From an uncultured Rivibacter sp. (GTDB taxonomy: Bacteria > Pseudomonadota > Gammaproteobacteria > Burkholderiales > Burkholderiaceae), in contig CAMLLU010000016.1 of NCBI GenBank assembly GCA_946480925.1, positions 26,319 to 90,318 on the forward strand: 64,000 bases of DNA, given 5' to 3'. Of the stretch, positions 27,411 to 38,327 are shown in pieces. The notes beneath the pieces are model-generated. The model had not been told where the DNA came from. It did not search any database and was given only the letters and a program-made list of their open reading frames with translations. A program made the translations under genes and the position numbers. Positions within the stretch are counted from its first letter, which is position 1, and each line of letters starts with the position of its first letter.

Positions 27411-27929
27411 TCAAAGCGGGCGGTTTTCGTCTGGGTCCGGCGGGCGGCGCTGAGGCGCCAGCAGCATCACCGATGCCACCGGCCACAGCAGGCTTTCGAT
27501 GAAGGGCGCGAACATCAGGTTCCAGCCCGGGAAGCTGCCACCTGCCAACAAGCGCACGATGAGCGACACCGCGTGCGCCGCGAAGAACAGCGGCAGGATC
27601 TGCACCGCCTGCGAGGGCACCGTGAACCACAGCAGCCGGCGGTGGATGGTGATCGCGAAGTACGAGAGCAACGTGTAGGCCAGGGCGTGCTGGCCCAGCA
27701 GCGCGCCTTCGTGCACGTCCATCAGCAGGCCGAATACGAAGGCGGCGCCCACGCCCACGCGGCGCGGCTGGTGCACGTTCCAGAACACCAGCACCAGGGC
27801 CAGGAAGTCGGGCATGGCGGCCACCCGGCCGAGCGGGATGAGGTTCAGCGCCAGCGCGCCCAGCAGCGAGGCCCACATGAACACCGGGTTGACCGGCAGC
27901 AGCAGCTGGTCGGAGCCACGCGGCATCAT
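27411..27929 (-). CDS. mreD: Rod shape-determining protein MreD
   Basis: A 172-residue hydrophobic protein with five or six membrane helices, the usual size and pattern of MreD, which links MreC to the elongation complex. The ATG at 27929 follows a strong AGGAGG site. It begins 22 bases after mreC. A GTCAC-rich repeat of about 90 bases separates it from mrdA. Confidence 0.92.
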   Translation of the reverse strand: MMPRGSDQLLLPVNPVFMWASLLGALALNLIPLGRVAAMPDFLALVLVFWNVHQPRRVGVGAAFVFGLLMDVHEGALLGQHALAYTLLSYFAITIHRRLLWFTVPSQAVQILPLFFAAHAVSLIVRLLAGGSFPGWNLMFAPFIESLLWPVASVMLLAPQRRPPDPDENRPL

Positions 27930-27951
27930 GATCCCCCCCTCCTGTCGCTCA

Positions 27952-28905
27952 TCATGGTTTGCGGCCTCCCTTGCGCGCCGCGGACGCTGCGGCCGCCGGC
28001 GCAGACGCCGCGCCATCGGCCGGTGCCGGCCGCGGCGGCAACTGCGCGCCCACCGGCTGCAGCACCTGCACGTGGCGCGCGCCGTCGGGCACGGCCACCG
28101 GCGCCAGCATGATCTTGGCGAACTGCGAATCGGCCCGGCGATCGACCTTCACCACCTTGGCCACCGGCAGTCCTGGGGGGTAGATGCCGTCCACGCCCGA
28201 GGTGTAGAGCACGTCACCCGGTTGCACGTCGGCATTGCCGGCCATGAAGCGCAGCTCCATGCCGCCACCCGCTTGCGTACTGCCCGGGTCGCCATAGGCG
28301 GCACCGCGCCCTTGCGAACGGCCGTTGAGCACCGGGATCGCCGCGTCACGATCGGTCAGCAGCGTCACCTCAGACGTGAGCGGGTAGACCCGCGTGACCT
28401 GGCCCAGCACGCCGGCTTCGTTGATGATCGGCGAACCGCGTTGGACACCCTGCGTCGCGCCGCGGTCGATGACCACGCGGCGCGTGTAGGGGTCGGCGGT
28501 GTCGTACAGCACCTCGGCCGTCTGTGACTGCACCTGCAGTCGTGGCCGCAGGTCGAGCAGTGCACGCAGGCGGGCGTTTTCCTGCTCCAGCTGCTCCATG
28601 CGCGTCACGCGCTCGGCCTGCTTGGCCAGCAGCTCGCGTGCGACGCCCTCGGACCGGCGCGCTTCCGTGAGTCCGGCGACGTAATCGTGGCCACCCTCCA
28701 GCAGCTTCACCGGTGCCAGCAGCGCCAGCTCCACCGGGTGCAGCACCGTGGCCACCGCGGCGCGCAGCGGCTGCGTCACCTCGAAGCGGGTGTCGGCCAC
28801 CATCAGGAACAGCGCCAGTGCCGAGAAGAAGATGAGCCGCGTGAACGCCGAGTAGCCCTGCTTGAAGAAGGGTGGCGGGGTGCGGTCGAGGGTACCGAGC
28901 GGCAT
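27952..28905 (-). CDS. mreC: Rod shape-determining protein MreC
   Basis: A 317-residue bitopic protein: N-terminal membrane helix (about residues 20-40), periplasmic coiled coil with AERVTRMEQLEQENARLRAL (about 97-116), and two small beta-barrel domains with VVIDRGATQGVQRGSPI and TSGVDGIYPPGLPV. The last 35 residues are a proline- and alanine-rich basic tail. MreC organises PBP2 and RodA on the periplasmic side. It starts 96 bases after mreB. Confidence 0.94.
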   Translation of the reverse strand: MPLGTLDRTPPPFFKQGYSAFTRLIFFSALALFLMVADTRFEVTQPLRAAVATVLHPVELALLAPVKLLEGGHDYVAGLTEARRSEGVARELLAKQAERVTRMEQLEQENARLRALLDLRPRLQVQSQTAEVLYDTADPYTRRVVIDRGATQGVQRGSPIINEAGVLGQVTRVYPLTSEVTLLTDRDAAIPVLNGRSQGRGAAYGDPGSTQAGGGMELRFMAGNADVQPGDVLYTSGVDGIYPPGLPVAKVVKVDRRADSQFAKIMLAPVAVPDGARHVQVLQPVGAQLPPRPAPADGAASAPAAAASAARKGGRKP

Positions 28906-29001
28906 GTCGTCTCAGGCGGTCAGCACGACACGGGGCTTCTTGAAGCGAGGAAGCCGGCCGTGGATCGCACGCGCCGGCTCCTCAGTGTGCATGGTCTTGG
29001 C

Positions 29002-30219
<1,218 letters not shown>

Positions 30220-30276
30220 TCATGCGCCAAGCCGCAGAAATACACGGCTTCAGGCCCGGCTCCTCAAGAGATTTTT

Positions 30277-30576
30277 ATGGCCCTCACCCCTGAAGACGTG
30301 AGCCGCATCGCACTGCTGGCGCGGCTCGAACTCACCCCCGGCGAACAGGCCGAAATGCTCGGTCAGCTCAATGGTTTTTTCGAGATCGTCGAGCAGATGC
30401 GTGCGGTGGACACCACCGGCGTCGCGCCGCTTTACACACCGCTGTCGGCCGTGCAGGACGTGAGCCTGCGACTGCGTGACGACGCGGTCACCGAAGTGAA
30501 CCAGCGCGAGGCCAACCAGAAGAGCGCACCGGCCGTCGAAGGCGGCCTCTTCCTCGTCCCCAAGGTGATCGAATGA
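30277..30576 (+). CDS. gatC: Asp-tRNA(Asn)/Glu-tRNA(Gln) amidotransferase subunit GatC
   Basis: The 99-residue GatC stabilises the GatA-GatB complex, which converts misacylated Glu-tRNA(Gln) or Asp-tRNA(Asn) to the amidated form. It shows the typical start [19 protein letters not shown] and the belt motif [13 protein letters not shown] near the C-terminus. It opens the gatCAB operon and overlaps gatA by four bases. It is divergent from mreB. Confidence 0.95.
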   Translation: MALTPEDVSRIALLARLELTPGEQAEMLGQLNGFFEIVEQMRAVDTTGVAPLYTPLSAVQDVSLRLRDDAVTEVNQREANQKSAPAVEGGLFLVPKVIE

Positions 30577-32066
30577 GCGGCAAGGCCTTGCACCAACTGA
30601 GCGTGGCCGACATCGGCCGCAGCCTCGCCGCCAAGGAATTTTCCAGCGAGGAACTCACGTCACACCTGCTTGCACGTGTGGCCGCTCATGAACAACTCGG
30701 CGCTTTCCTGCAGGTCGATGCCGCATCGGCGCAACAGCAGGCCCGCGCCGCGGACGAACGCCGTGCGAAGGGCACCTCCGCAGGTCCCTTGGACGGCGTG
30801 CCGATCGCGCACAAGGACATCTTCGTCACCACCGACTTCGCCAGCACCGCGGCTTCGAAGATGCTGGCTGGCTATCGCTCGCCGTTCGACGCCGCCGTGG
30901 TGGCCAAGCTCAAGGCCGCCGGCACGGTGGCCTTGGGCAAGCTCAACTGCGACGAATTCGCCATGGGCGGCAGCAACGAGAACTCGGCCTTCGGCGTGGT
31001 CCGCAACCCATGGGACACGACGCGCATTCCCGGCGGTTCGTCGGGGGGCTCGGCAGTGGCCGTGGCCGCGCGGCTGGTGCCTGCCACCACCGGCACCGAC
31101 ACCGGCGGCTCGGTGCGCCAGCCGGCCGCGCTCACCGGCGTCACCGGCATCAAGCCCACCTACGGCCGCTGCTCTCGCTTCGGCATGATCGCCTTCGCCT
31201 CCAGCCTCGACCAGGCCGGTCCGCTGGCCAAGACGGCCGAGGACTGCGCACTGCTGCTGCAGGCGATGAGCGGCTTCGACGAGCGCGATTCGACTAGCGC
31301 GCAGCAGCCGGTGCCCGACTTCGTGGCTGCGATCCGCAGCCAGCGCGAAGGCGCCACGGCGACCCAGCCGCTGAAGGGCCTGCGCATCGGCCTGCCGAAG
31401 GAGTTTTTCGGAGAAGGCGTTGCCAACGACGTGAGCACCGCAGTACGTGCCGCGCTGGCCGAATACGAAAAGCTCGGCGCCACGCTGGTGGACGTGAGCC
31501 TGCCGCGCACCGAGCTGTCGATCCCCGTGTACTACATCATCGCGCCGGCCGAGGCCTCTTCGAACCTCTCGCGGTTCGATGGCGTGCGTTACGGCCACCG
31601 CGCGAAGCAGTACACCGACCTGCTCGACATGTACCGCAAGAGCCGCAGTGAAGCCTTCGGCCCCGAGGTGAAGCGCCGCATCATGATCGGCACTTACGTG
31701 CTGAGCCATGGCTACTACGACGCCTATTACCTGCAGGCACAGAAGCTGCGCCGCATGATCGCCGACGACTTCCAGGCCTGCTTCCAGCAATGCGACCTGA
31801 TCGCCGGCCCCGTGTCGCCCACGGTGGCCTGGAAGATCGGCGGCAAGAGCGACCCGGTGGCCAACTACCTCGCCGACATCTTCACGCTGCCGGGCAGCCT
31901 GGCCGGCCTGCCGGGCATGAGCGTGCCGGCGGGCTTCGGCGAAGGCGGGCTCCCGGTGGGCCTGCAGCTGATCGGCAACTACTGGCAGGAAGCGCAGCTG
32001 CTGCACGCGGCCCATGCCTTCCAGCAGGCCACCGACTTCCACCTCCGTGCACCGGAGGGTTACTGA
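30573..32066 (+). CDS. gatA: Asp-tRNA(Asn)/Glu-tRNA(Gln) amidotransferase subunit GatA
   Basis: The 497-residue amidase-signature subunit releases ammonia from glutamine. The Ser-cisSer-Lys triad is visible in [10 protein letters not shown] (Lys), the glycine/serine-rich [13 protein letters not shown], and [13 protein letters not shown] with the nucleophilic serine. Length is standard. The ATG overlaps the gatC stop (ATGA), and gatB follows after one base. Confidence 0.96.
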   Translation: MSGKALHQLSVADIGRSLAAKEFSSEELTSHLLARVAAHEQLGAFLQVDAASAQQQARAADERRAKGTSAGPLDGVPIAHKDIFVTTDFASTAASKMLAGYRSPFDAAVVAKLKAAGTVALGKLNCDEFAMGGSNENSAFGVVRNPWDTTRIPGGSSGGSAVAVAARLVPATTGTDTGGSVRQPAALTGVTGIKPTYGRCSRFGMIAFASSLDQAGPLAKTAEDCALLLQAMSGFDERDSTSAQQPVPDFVAAIRSQREGATATQPLKGLRIGLPKEFFGEGVANDVSTAVRAALAEYEKLGATLVDVSLPRTELSIPVYYIIAPAEASSNLSRFDGVRYGHRAKQYTDLLDMYRKSRSEAFGPEVKRRIMIGTYVLSHGYYDAYYLQAQKLRRMIADDFQACFQQCDLIAGPVSPTVAWKIGGKSDPVANYLADIFTLPGSLAGLPGMSVPAGFGEGGLPVGLQLIGNYWQEAQLLHAAHAFQQATDFHLRAPEGY

Positions 32067-32067
32067 G

Positions 32068-33516
32068 ATGGCAACACCCCAACTCGTGCGCGGCTACGAG
32101 GTCGTGATCGGCCTGGAAACGCACGCGCAACTGTCCACGCAATCCAAGATCTTCTCGGGCTCCAGCACTCAGTTCGGTGCAGAGCCCAACACGCAGGCCA
32201 GCGTGGTCGACCTCGCGCTGCCCGGCACGCTACCGGTGATGAACCGCGGGGCCGTCGAGCGCGCCATCCGTTTCGGCCTGGCCGTGGGCGCCGCGGTGGC
32301 GCCGCAGTCCATCTTCGCGCGCAAGAACTACTTCTATCCGGACCTGCCCAAGGGCTACCAGATCAGCCAGTACGAAGTGCCGGTGGTGCAGGGCGGCGTG
32401 GTGAAATTCTTCGTCGGCGACGAGGAAAAGACCGTGCACCTGGTACGCGCCCACCTCGAAGAGGATGCCGGCAAGTCGTTGCACGAAGACTTCCACGGCC
32501 AGAGCGGCATCGACCTCAATCGCGCCGGCACGCCGCTCTTGGAGATCGTGACCGAGCCCGACATGCGCTCGGCAAAGGAAGCGGTCGAATACGCGAAGGC
32601 GCTTCACGCACTGGTGGTGTGGCTGGGCATCTGCGACGGCAACATGCAGGAAGGCTCGTTCCGCTGCGACGCCAACGTGTCGGTGCGCAAGCCGGGCGCG
32701 CCGCTGGGCACGCGCCGCGAGATCAAGAACCTCAACAGCTTCCGCTTCCTGCAGCAGGCCATCGACGCCGAGGTGCAGTGGCAGATCGAGCAGATCGAAG
32801 ACGGCCTGAAGATCCACCAGGCCACCGTGCTGTTCGACCCCGACAGCGGCGAAACCCGCGCGATGCGCAGCAAGGAAGACGCGCACGACTACCGCTACTT
32901 CCCCGACCCGGACCTGCCGCCGCTCGTCGTCGAGCCGGCCTGGGTGGAACGTGTGAAGGGCGAGATGCCCGAGCTTCCGCGCGTGATGGCCGAGCGCTTC
33001 ATGCGTGACGATGGCCTCCCCGCCTATGACGCTTCGATGATGACGCAGAGCCTCGCGTTCGCCCGCTACTACGAAGCGGTGCGCGATGCATGCAGGCAGC
33101 CGAAGCTGGTGGCGAACTGGCTGATGGGTGAGGTGTCGCGGCGGCTGAACGCTGAAGAAAAGGGCATCGAAGCCAGCCCGGTTGGCGCAGCCACACTGGC
33201 CGCGCTCATTGGCCGGATTGCCGACGGCACGATCTCGAACAACGGTGCGAAGCAGGTGTTCGACGCTCTATGGCTACGCGAGGGCTCCGATGTAGACGCG
33301 CTCATCGAGGCCAAGGGCCTGAAGCAGATGAGCGACACCGGCGAGCTCGAACGCATCCTCGACGAGGTGCTGGCCGCCAACCAGAAGTCGGTGGACGAAT
33401 ACCGCGCCGGCAAGGAGAAGGCCTTCAACGCGCTGGTGGGGCAGGCCATGAAAGCCACCAAGGGCAAGGCCAACCCGACCCAGGTCAACGAGCTGTTGAA
33501 AAAGAAGCTCGGGTGA
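32068..33516 (+). CDS. gatB: Asp-tRNA(Asn)/Glu-tRNA(Gln) amidotransferase subunit GatB
   Basis: The 482-residue GatB activates the carboxyl of the misacylated tRNA and transfers ammonia. It has the cradle domain with [31 protein letters not shown] and the metal/ATP region, and a C-terminal YqeY-like helical tail. The ATG at 32068 lies one base after the gatA stop, with GGAGG upstream inside gatA. Its stop overlaps the GTG start of the acetyltransferase gene. Confidence 0.96.
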   Translation: MATPQLVRGYEVVIGLETHAQLSTQSKIFSGSSTQFGAEPNTQASVVDLALPGTLPVMNRGAVERAIRFGLAVGAAVAPQSIFARKNYFYPDLPKGYQISQYEVPVVQGGVVKFFVGDEEKTVHLVRAHLEEDAGKSLHEDFHGQSGIDLNRAGTPLLEIVTEPDMRSAKEAVEYAKALHALVVWLGICDGNMQEGSFRCDANVSVRKPGAPLGTRREIKNLNSFRFLQQAIDAEVQWQIEQIEDGLKIHQATVLFDPDSGETRAMRSKEDAHDYRYFPDPDLPPLVVEPAWVERVKGEMPELPRVMAERFMRDDGLPAYDASMMTQSLAFARYYEAVRDACRQPKLVANWLMGEVSRRLNAEEKGIEASPVGAATLAALIGRIADGTISNNGAKQVFDALWLREGSDVDALIEAKGLKQMSDTGELERILDEVLAANQKSVDEYRAGKEKAFNALVGQAMKATKGKANPTQVNELLKKKLG

Positions 33517-34379
33517 ACACTGGCATCGACGCGACCATCACGTCGGCCGAACAGGCCGAGCCGCAGGCGCTGGTGGAGTGCTTCAACGCCAGCTTCGCCA
33601 ACTACGTGGCCGGCTCGATGGTGTTGGACACCACCAGCCTCGGAGCCTTTCTGGCACGCCAGGGCGTCGACTCGGCGCTGTCGCGGGCGGCGCTCGACAC
33701 GACCGGCCGGCCACTGGGCTTCGTGTTCATCGGCCGCCGCCACGAACATGAGGGCCCACGCAGTCGCGTCGGGGCGATGGGCCTGCTGCCTGAAACGCGC
33801 GGCAGCGGCCTCGCACAGCGGTTGCTCGAAGGTGTGATCGCTGAGGCCGCTGCGCGCGGAGATCGCGCCATCGAACTCGAGGTGTTTGCCCAGAACCCAC
33901 GGGCGCACCGTTTGTATCGCTCATTCGGGTTTGCCGACGTGATGCCGCTGCACGGCTACTCGGCACCAGCCGCGGCGGTGCTGGGCGGGGCTGGTGCGGC
34001 GCTGCCGCCACAGGTTCTGACGCTGCCCGAGGCGGCTGACTGGCTGGCACAACAGGCTGCCGACCTGCCGTTCCAGCAGTCGGCCCACCTGCTGCGCGCA
34101 CCCGGCGCCCGCGGCACCGCATGGCAGACCGGCTCGGCACTGGTGGTGTTCGACGTGCAGGCCGGGCAGGGCACGCTGGCGCTGCGCGTAGTGCATGAGG
34201 CGCAGCCGGCCGGCACTGCGCTGGCTGGGCTGATCACGCGGTTGGCGGCTGACCACCCGGATTTGCGGTTGCAGATTCCGCCCTTGCTGGCACCGCAGCT
34301 GGGCGGTGACGTGCTGGAGCGGCTGGGCTTTGCGCGCCAGCCGCTGCACCAGTACCTGATGCGTCGCGCGTTGCGCTGA
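33513..34379 (+). CDS. GNAT-family N-acetyltransferase
   Basis: A 288-residue acetyltransferase whose N-terminal half (about residues 1-150) is a GNAT domain: [20 protein letters not shown] contains the acetyl-CoA loop (R/Q-x-x-G-x-A/G variant) and [13 protein letters not shown] the C-terminal GNAT block. The second half looks like a second, diverged domain, as in two-domain GNAT proteins. The GTG start at 33513 overlaps the gatB stop (GTGA), so it is translated as the fourth gene of the gat operon. Substrate unknown. It converges on the DUF4124 gene. Confidence 0.82.
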   Translation: MNTGIDATITSAEQAEPQALVECFNASFANYVAGSMVLDTTSLGAFLARQGVDSALSRAALDTTGRPLGFVFIGRRHEHEGPRSRVGAMGLLPETRGSGLAQRLLEGVIAEAAARGDRAIELEVFAQNPRAHRLYRSFGFADVMPLHGYSAPAAAVLGGAGAALPPQVLTLPEAADWLAQQAADLPFQQSAHLLRAPGARGTAWQTGSALVVFDVQAGQGTLALRVVHEAQPAGTALAGLITRLAADHPDLRLQIPPLLAPQLGGDVLERLGFARQPLHQYLMRRALR

Positions 34380-34389
34380 CTACCGCCCG

Positions 34390-35094
34390 TCAGGGCTTGC
34401 GAGTCGTCGCGGCGCCCGCAGCGGGGGGCGCCTCGGCCAGCGCCGAGCCCAGCGAGCCGGGCTGCGCGCCGGCCCAGAGCTTCTTGAGACGCTCGAGTTC
34501 CTGGTCGTAAAACGAATTGATGCGCACGACCTCGGCCTGCTGGTTCTGCACCAGTGTTTTCTGCGCCTCGACCGTTACGTCGATGAATTCGAGCTGGGTC
34601 TTGAGCTTGGCCGGCAGTTGCTTGCCTTTGTAGAACTCGGCCTCGTCGAGCAGCGGCTTGCGTTCGGCCTCGATGGATGCCAAGCGATGTTCGGATGCCT
34701 TGACCGCCTTGCGCACGTCGTCCAGCGCGGCTTCACGGGCCTTGTTGTGTGCGGCGAGGTTCGGGTAGCGGCTGAGCAGGTTTCGGTCGCGGCGGATGGC
34801 ATCCTGCTTGGCGGCACGCTCAGCGATCTTGCGGCGTTCAGCCTCTTCGACGGCAGCGCGTTCGTCGGCCGTCATCGAAGGCGGCAGCGTCTGGCGTTGC
34901 GAGCCGTCACGGTTGAGCACGCGCTGCTCGCGGTCGAGGCATTCGAGGATGGGCCGGTCGGACGTGAGCTTGCGGCCGCGTGCGTCGACGCAGGTGTAGA
35001 TGGAGGAGGCAGGGCCACTGCCATCGGGCGCCGCGAAGGCGGCGGAACTGCCGCTCAACAACCCGACGATGATGACAACTGACCCGATACGCAT
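34390..35094 (-). CDS. DUF4124 domain exported protein
   Basis: A 234-residue protein with a signal peptide (residues 1-22, cleavage near AFAAP), a DUF4124 domain (YTCVDARGRKLTSDRPI), then a long charged helical region (about residues 75-205) likely to form a coiled coil, and an alanine-rich tail. DUF4124 proteins are periplasmic or envelope-associated and uncharacterised. It lies 15 bases downstream of pyrE in the same direction and may be co-transcribed with it. Confidence 0.82.
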   Translation of the reverse strand: MRIGSVVIIVGLLSGSSAAFAAPDGSGPASSIYTCVDARGRKLTSDRPILECLDREQRVLNRDGSQRQTLPPSMTADERAAVEEAERRKIAERAAKQDAIRRDRNLLSRYPNLAAHNKAREAALDDVRKAVKASEHRLASIEAERKPLLDEAEFYKGKQLPAKLKTQLEFIDVTVEAQKTLVQNQQAEVVRINSFYDQELERLKKLWAGAQPGSLGSALAEAPPAAGAATTRKP

Positions 35095-35109
35095 GGGATG
35101 TGAGGTGCT

Positions 35110-35793
35110 TCAGACGCCGTATCGGCTCCGGTAAGCCTCGACTTTAGGCAAGTATTGAGCCAGCGCCGGATCCGACTGGGCGGACAGATACTGCAGCAAG
35201 TCGCCCAGCGTGGCAATCGACACCACCCGCAGGCCGAGCGCCTGCTCAACGTCTTGCACCGCTGAATGGTTGGCATCGGTGCCGTCGCTTTTTGTCGCCT
35301 TCTCCTGACGATCCAGGGCAATGGTGACGCCGATGGGCGTGGCGCCGGCTGCCGTGATCATGCCGATGGACTCGCGCACCGAGGTGCCTGCGGAGATGAC
35401 GTCATCGATGATCAGCACCCGGCCCTTGACCGGCGCGCCCACCAGCGTGCCGCCTTCGCCGTGGTCCTTGGCTTCCTTGCGGTTGTAGGCGTAGGGCACG
35501 TTCCTGCCCAGCCGCGCCAGCTCGATGGCCACTGCAGCCGCCAGCGTGATGCCCTTGTAGGCCGGGCCGAACAGCAGGTCGAACTGCAGGCCGGAGGCCA
35601 GCAGGCGGCGTGCATAGAATTCCGCGAGGCGGCCCAGCTTGGCGCCGTCATCAAACAACCCGGCGTTGAAGAAGTAAGGGCTCAGGCGCCCTGCCTTGGT
35701 CTTGAATTCGCCGAAGCGCAGCACGCCGGCTTCGACTGAAAACGCCACGAATTCCTGGGCCAGCGCGTCCGATGCGCCTTGGGCTTGGGTCAT
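35110..35793 (-). CDS. pyrE: Orotate phosphoribosyltransferase
   Basis: The 227-residue enzyme transfers ribose-5-phosphate from PRPP to orotate in pyrimidine synthesis. It has the N-terminal [18 protein letters not shown] block, [10 protein letters not shown], the catalytic Lys/His region [14 protein letters not shown] and the PRPP motif [16 protein letters not shown] (about residues 125-140). The ATG at 35793 has AAGGAG 7 bases upstream. Its start lies only 12 bases from that of the divergent xth gene. The frame stays open upstream but runs antisense to xth. Confidence 0.96.
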   Translation of the reverse strand: MTQAQGASDALAQEFVAFSVEAGVLRFGEFKTKAGRLSPYFFNAGLFDDGAKLGRLAEFYARRLLASGLQFDLLFGPAYKGITLAAAVAIELARLGRNVPYAYNRKEAKDHGEGGTLVGAPVKGRVLIIDDVISAGTSVRESIGMITAAGATPIGVTIALDRQEKATKSDGTDANHSAVQDVEQALGLRVVSIATLGDLLQYLSAQSDPALAQYLPKVEAYRSRYGV

Positions 35794-35808
35794 GGGAGCA
35801 CTCCTTTG
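35794..35808. promoter_or_regulatory. Interlocked ribosome binding sites of pyrE and xth
   Basis: The 12 bases between the two divergent start codons hold GGGAG for xth on the plus strand and AAGGAG for pyrE on the minus strand. The complement of the pyrE site reaches into the xth TTG start codon. Promoters must therefore lie inside the opposite gene, and the two transcripts must overlap head to head. Confidence 0.75.
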
Positions 35809-36591
35809 TTTCGACTCGTCTCTCTCAACCTCAACGGCATCCGGTCTGCCGCCAACAAGGGTTTCGTGCCCTGGGCCGAAAGCGTCGCGGCGGATTGTAT
35901 GGGGGTGCAGGAGCTCAAATGCCAGGCCGAGCACGTGGTCGGCAAGTTCGACACCTTGGCCGGCATGAAGGGCCATTTCCACTACGCCACCAAGCCCGGC
36001 TATTCGGGCGTGGGGCTGTACAGCAAGCGCGAGCCGAGCGACGTGCTGATCGGCTGGGGCAACGAGGAATTCGACGCCGAAGGCCGCTACGTGGAGGCGC
36101 GCTTCGACACGCCGCACCGCAAGCTGTCGGTCATCAGCTGTTACTTCCCCAGCGGCTCGAGCTCCGAAGAGCGCCAACTCGCGAAGTTCCGCTTCCTCGA
36201 AGGTTTCTTCCCGCACATGCGGGAGCTCAAGGCCGAGCGCGAGTTCCTGCTCGTGGGCGACGTGAACATCGCCCACAAGGAGATCGACCTGAAGAACTGG
36301 CGCGGCAACCAGAAGAACAGCGGCTTCCTGCCGGAAGAACGCGCCTGGATGACCCGCTCGCTCGAAGACCTGGGGCTGGTGGACGTCTTTCGCACGCTCA
36401 ACGACAAGGGTGAGCAGTACACGTGGTGGAGCAACCGCGGCCAGGCCTGGGCCAAGAACGTGGGCTGGCGCATCGACTACCACCTGGCCACGCCCGGCAT
36501 CGCCAGCCTGGCGCGTCGCGAGTTCATCTACAAGGACGCGCGCTTTTCCGACCATGCGCCGCTGGTGATCGATTACGACTTCACGCTGTAA
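35806..36591 (+). CDS. xth: Exodeoxyribonuclease III
   Basis: A 261-residue ExoIII-type AP endonuclease and 3'-5' exonuclease of base excision repair. Motifs: [21 protein letters not shown] (metal Glu), LVGDVNIAH (Asp/Asn), and the terminal [13 protein letters not shown] with the catalytic Asp-His pair. The TTG at 35806 is chosen because it gives the family start ([13 protein letters not shown]) and has GGGAG 7 bases upstream. An ATG at 35779 in frame would lie within pyrE. Confidence 0.93.
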   Translation: MFRLVSLNLNGIRSAANKGFVPWAESVAADCMGVQELKCQAEHVVGKFDTLAGMKGHFHYATKPGYSGVGLYSKREPSDVLIGWGNEEFDAEGRYVEARFDTPHRKLSVISCYFPSGSSSEERQLAKFRFLEGFFPHMRELKAEREFLLVGDVNIAHKEIDLKNWRGNQKNSGFLPEERAWMTRSLEDLGLVDVFRTLNDKGEQYTWWSNRGQAWAKNVGWRIDYHLATPGIASLARREFIYKDARFSDHAPLVIDYDFTL

Positions 36592-36762
36592 CGGCCCTCG
36601 CGCGGCAGACGCGCCGCACGCGATAAACGGCGAATCGCCCGTCGTATTTCACGCGCGGGTGCGGCGTGGCCGCAACGCTTCAGCCTTTCGTATGTGGCGC
36701 GGCCGGCACGGCGGCGGCATCCTCTGGGCATCACAACTCAACGCTACTGAGGAAGCACCTAC

Positions 36763-37413
36763 ATGAAGCCTTACCGCACTCTCGCCGCACTAGGTCTCGT
36801 GGCCGGTCTCGTGGGCACTGCACAGGCAGGCGAGGTCTACGGCAAGCTGGGCTTTCCTGGACTCGGCTTGGGCTATGCCCAGCCGCTCAACAGCAACTTC
36901 ACGGTGCGTGCCGACTACCTCACCCTCGGCAGCCATGACGACCAGTACGACGAGGAAGGCATCCGCTACGAGGGCACGCTGAAGTTCGCGCGCGCGGGCG
37001 TGTTCGCAGACTGGTTCCCCATGGCGGGCAGCTTCCGCGTCACAGCGGGCGTGACGGCCAACAACATGAAGCTCAACCTCACGGCGCGCGGCACCAACCA
37101 GCCCGTGCAGATCGGCGACACCAACTACATCCTCACACCGCAGGACCGCATCGATGCCGAAGTGAAGTTCCCCAGCACCACGCCTTACCTGGGCATCGGC
37201 TGGGGCCACCACGATGCCGGCACCGGGTTGCGCTTCTCGTTCGACGTCGGCGCCATCATCGGCAAGGCCAAGGTCCGGACGACCGTGAGCGGCCCCAATG
37301 CAAGCCTCGTGAGCCAGCAGGACATCGACAAGGAAACCGCCGAACTGCGCGATGGCGTGGGCAAGGTGAAGGCCATTCCGCAGTTGACGTTCGGCATCGG
37401 CTATTCGTTCTGA
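36763..37413 (+). CDS. Probable outer-membrane beta-barrel protein
   Basis: A 216-residue exported protein with a signal peptide cleaved after TAQA (residue 21). The mature part consists of alternating amphipathic strands (YGKLGFPGLGLGYAQPL, FTVRADYLTLGS, SFRVTAGVTANNM, LRFSFDVGAIIGKAKV) and ends in GIGYSF. A terminal aromatic residue is the outer-membrane assembly signal, and eight strands would fit an OmpW/OmpA-like small barrel. Function unknown. A GAGGAAG site precedes the ATG. The next gene is 156 bases away across a palindromic repeat. Confidence 0.72.
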   Translation: MKPYRTLAALGLVAGLVGTAQAGEVYGKLGFPGLGLGYAQPLNSNFTVRADYLTLGSHDDQYDEEGIRYEGTLKFARAGVFADWFPMAGSFRVTAGVTANNMKLNLTARGTNQPVQIGDTNYILTPQDRIDAEVKFPSTTPYLGIGWGHHDAGTGLRFSFDVGAIIGKAKVRTTVSGPNASLVSQQDIDKETAELRDGVGKVKAIPQLTFGIGYSF

Positions 37414-37420
37414 CCACACC

Positions 37421-37491
37421 CGGAGCGCTCTCGCGCTCCCCCTCAAGGGGGCGACGCTGGCGGACCGGCAAAGCCGGATCCGCGGCATCCG
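37421..37491. repeat. Palindromic CCCCCTCAAGGGGG-type intergenic element, copy 2
   Basis: GCGCTCCCCCTCAAGGGGGC followed by GGACCGGCAAAGCCGGATCC resembles, in reverse orientation, the element at 23978-24062 (GCCCCCTCGAGGGGGC with GGACCGGCGGAGCCGGATC). It separates the barrel protein gene from the hydrolase gene. Confidence 0.65.
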
Positions 37492-37569
37492 CTTGCTCGC
37501 TGCGTCCAACAGCGCCTGCGATCCCGGAATGGCTGCGTCGTTCGGGCAACGTTTGAAACAATAGCGCCC

Positions 37570-38208
37570 ATGCTGCGCTACCTCACCGTCCCCGTTACTG
37601 CGTTTTCCCAGAACTGCTCCATCGTCTGGTGCGACCAGACGATGGAAGCCGCCGTCATCGACCCCGGCGGCGATCTCGACACGTTGCGGTCCGAGATCCG
37701 CGGGCTGGGTGTGACGCTCAAAGCCATCTGGCTCACCCACGCGCACATCGACCATGCCGGCGGTACCGGCACGCTGGCGCGCGAAGAAGGGTTGCCCATC
37801 ATCGGCCCGCACCCGGCCGACCAGTTCTGGATCGACGGCCTGCCGCAGCAAAGCAGCATGTTCGGCTTCCCGCCCGCCGAGCCCTTTGCGCCGGACCGTT
37901 GGCTGCACGATGGCGACACGGTGCGAGTCGGCCACAGCACCCTTGCCGTGCGCCACTGCCCGGGCCACACGCCGGGGCATGTGGTGTTCCACTCGGCCGA
38001 AGCGCAGCGTGCCTTCGTGGGCGACGTGCTATTTGCCGGCTCCATCGGCCGCACCGACTTCCCCGGCGGCGACTTCGACACGCTGATCGCTTCGATCACG
38101 CAGCGCCTCTGGCCGATGGGCGATGAGACCGTGTTCATTCCCGGGCATGGCCCGGAAAGCAGCTTCGGCAGCGAACGCCGCTCGAACCCCTACGTGCGCG
38201 GCACTTGA
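37570..38208 (+). CDS. Metallo-beta-lactamase fold hydrolase (glyoxalase II-like)
   Basis: A 212-residue YcbL/GloB-like hydrolase with two-metal motifs: THAHIDHAGG (about residues 57-66), the histidine in VRHCPGHTPGHVVFHS, aspartate in FVGDVLFAGSIGR and the final PGHGPES. Such proteins hydrolyse S-D-lactoylglutathione or related thioesters; the substrate here is not established. No signal peptide. It is followed by a 14-bp palindrome and then the LuxR-type regulator. Confidence 0.88.
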   Translation: MLRYLTVPVTAFSQNCSIVWCDQTMEAAVIDPGGDLDTLRSEIRGLGVTLKAIWLTHAHIDHAGGTGTLAREEGLPIIGPHPADQFWIDGLPQQSSMFGFPPAEPFAPDRWLHDGDTVRVGHSTLAVRHCPGHTPGHVVFHSAEAQRAFVGDVLFAGSIGRTDFPGGDFDTLIASITQRLWPMGDETVFIPGHGPESSFGSERRSNPYVRGT

Positions 38209-38227
38209 GCCACCCAGCCCTTGCAGT

Positions 38228-38241
38228 GGTGAATATTCACC
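38228..38241. promoter_or_regulatory. Perfect palindrome GGTGAATATTCACC
   Basis: A perfect 14-bp AT-centred palindrome lies 19 bases after the hydrolase stop and 86 bases before the LuxR-type regulator start. Its position and symmetry suggest a dimeric-protein operator rather than a terminator, since no T-run follows. Confidence 0.55.
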
Positions 38242-38327
38242 GTCCGCCGCGGCAATAGATACCGCCGCAGCGTCCGCTTGCCCTCTACCTTTCGTAGCAA
38301 TCGTCACTGCTACACACCGGAGGGTCC

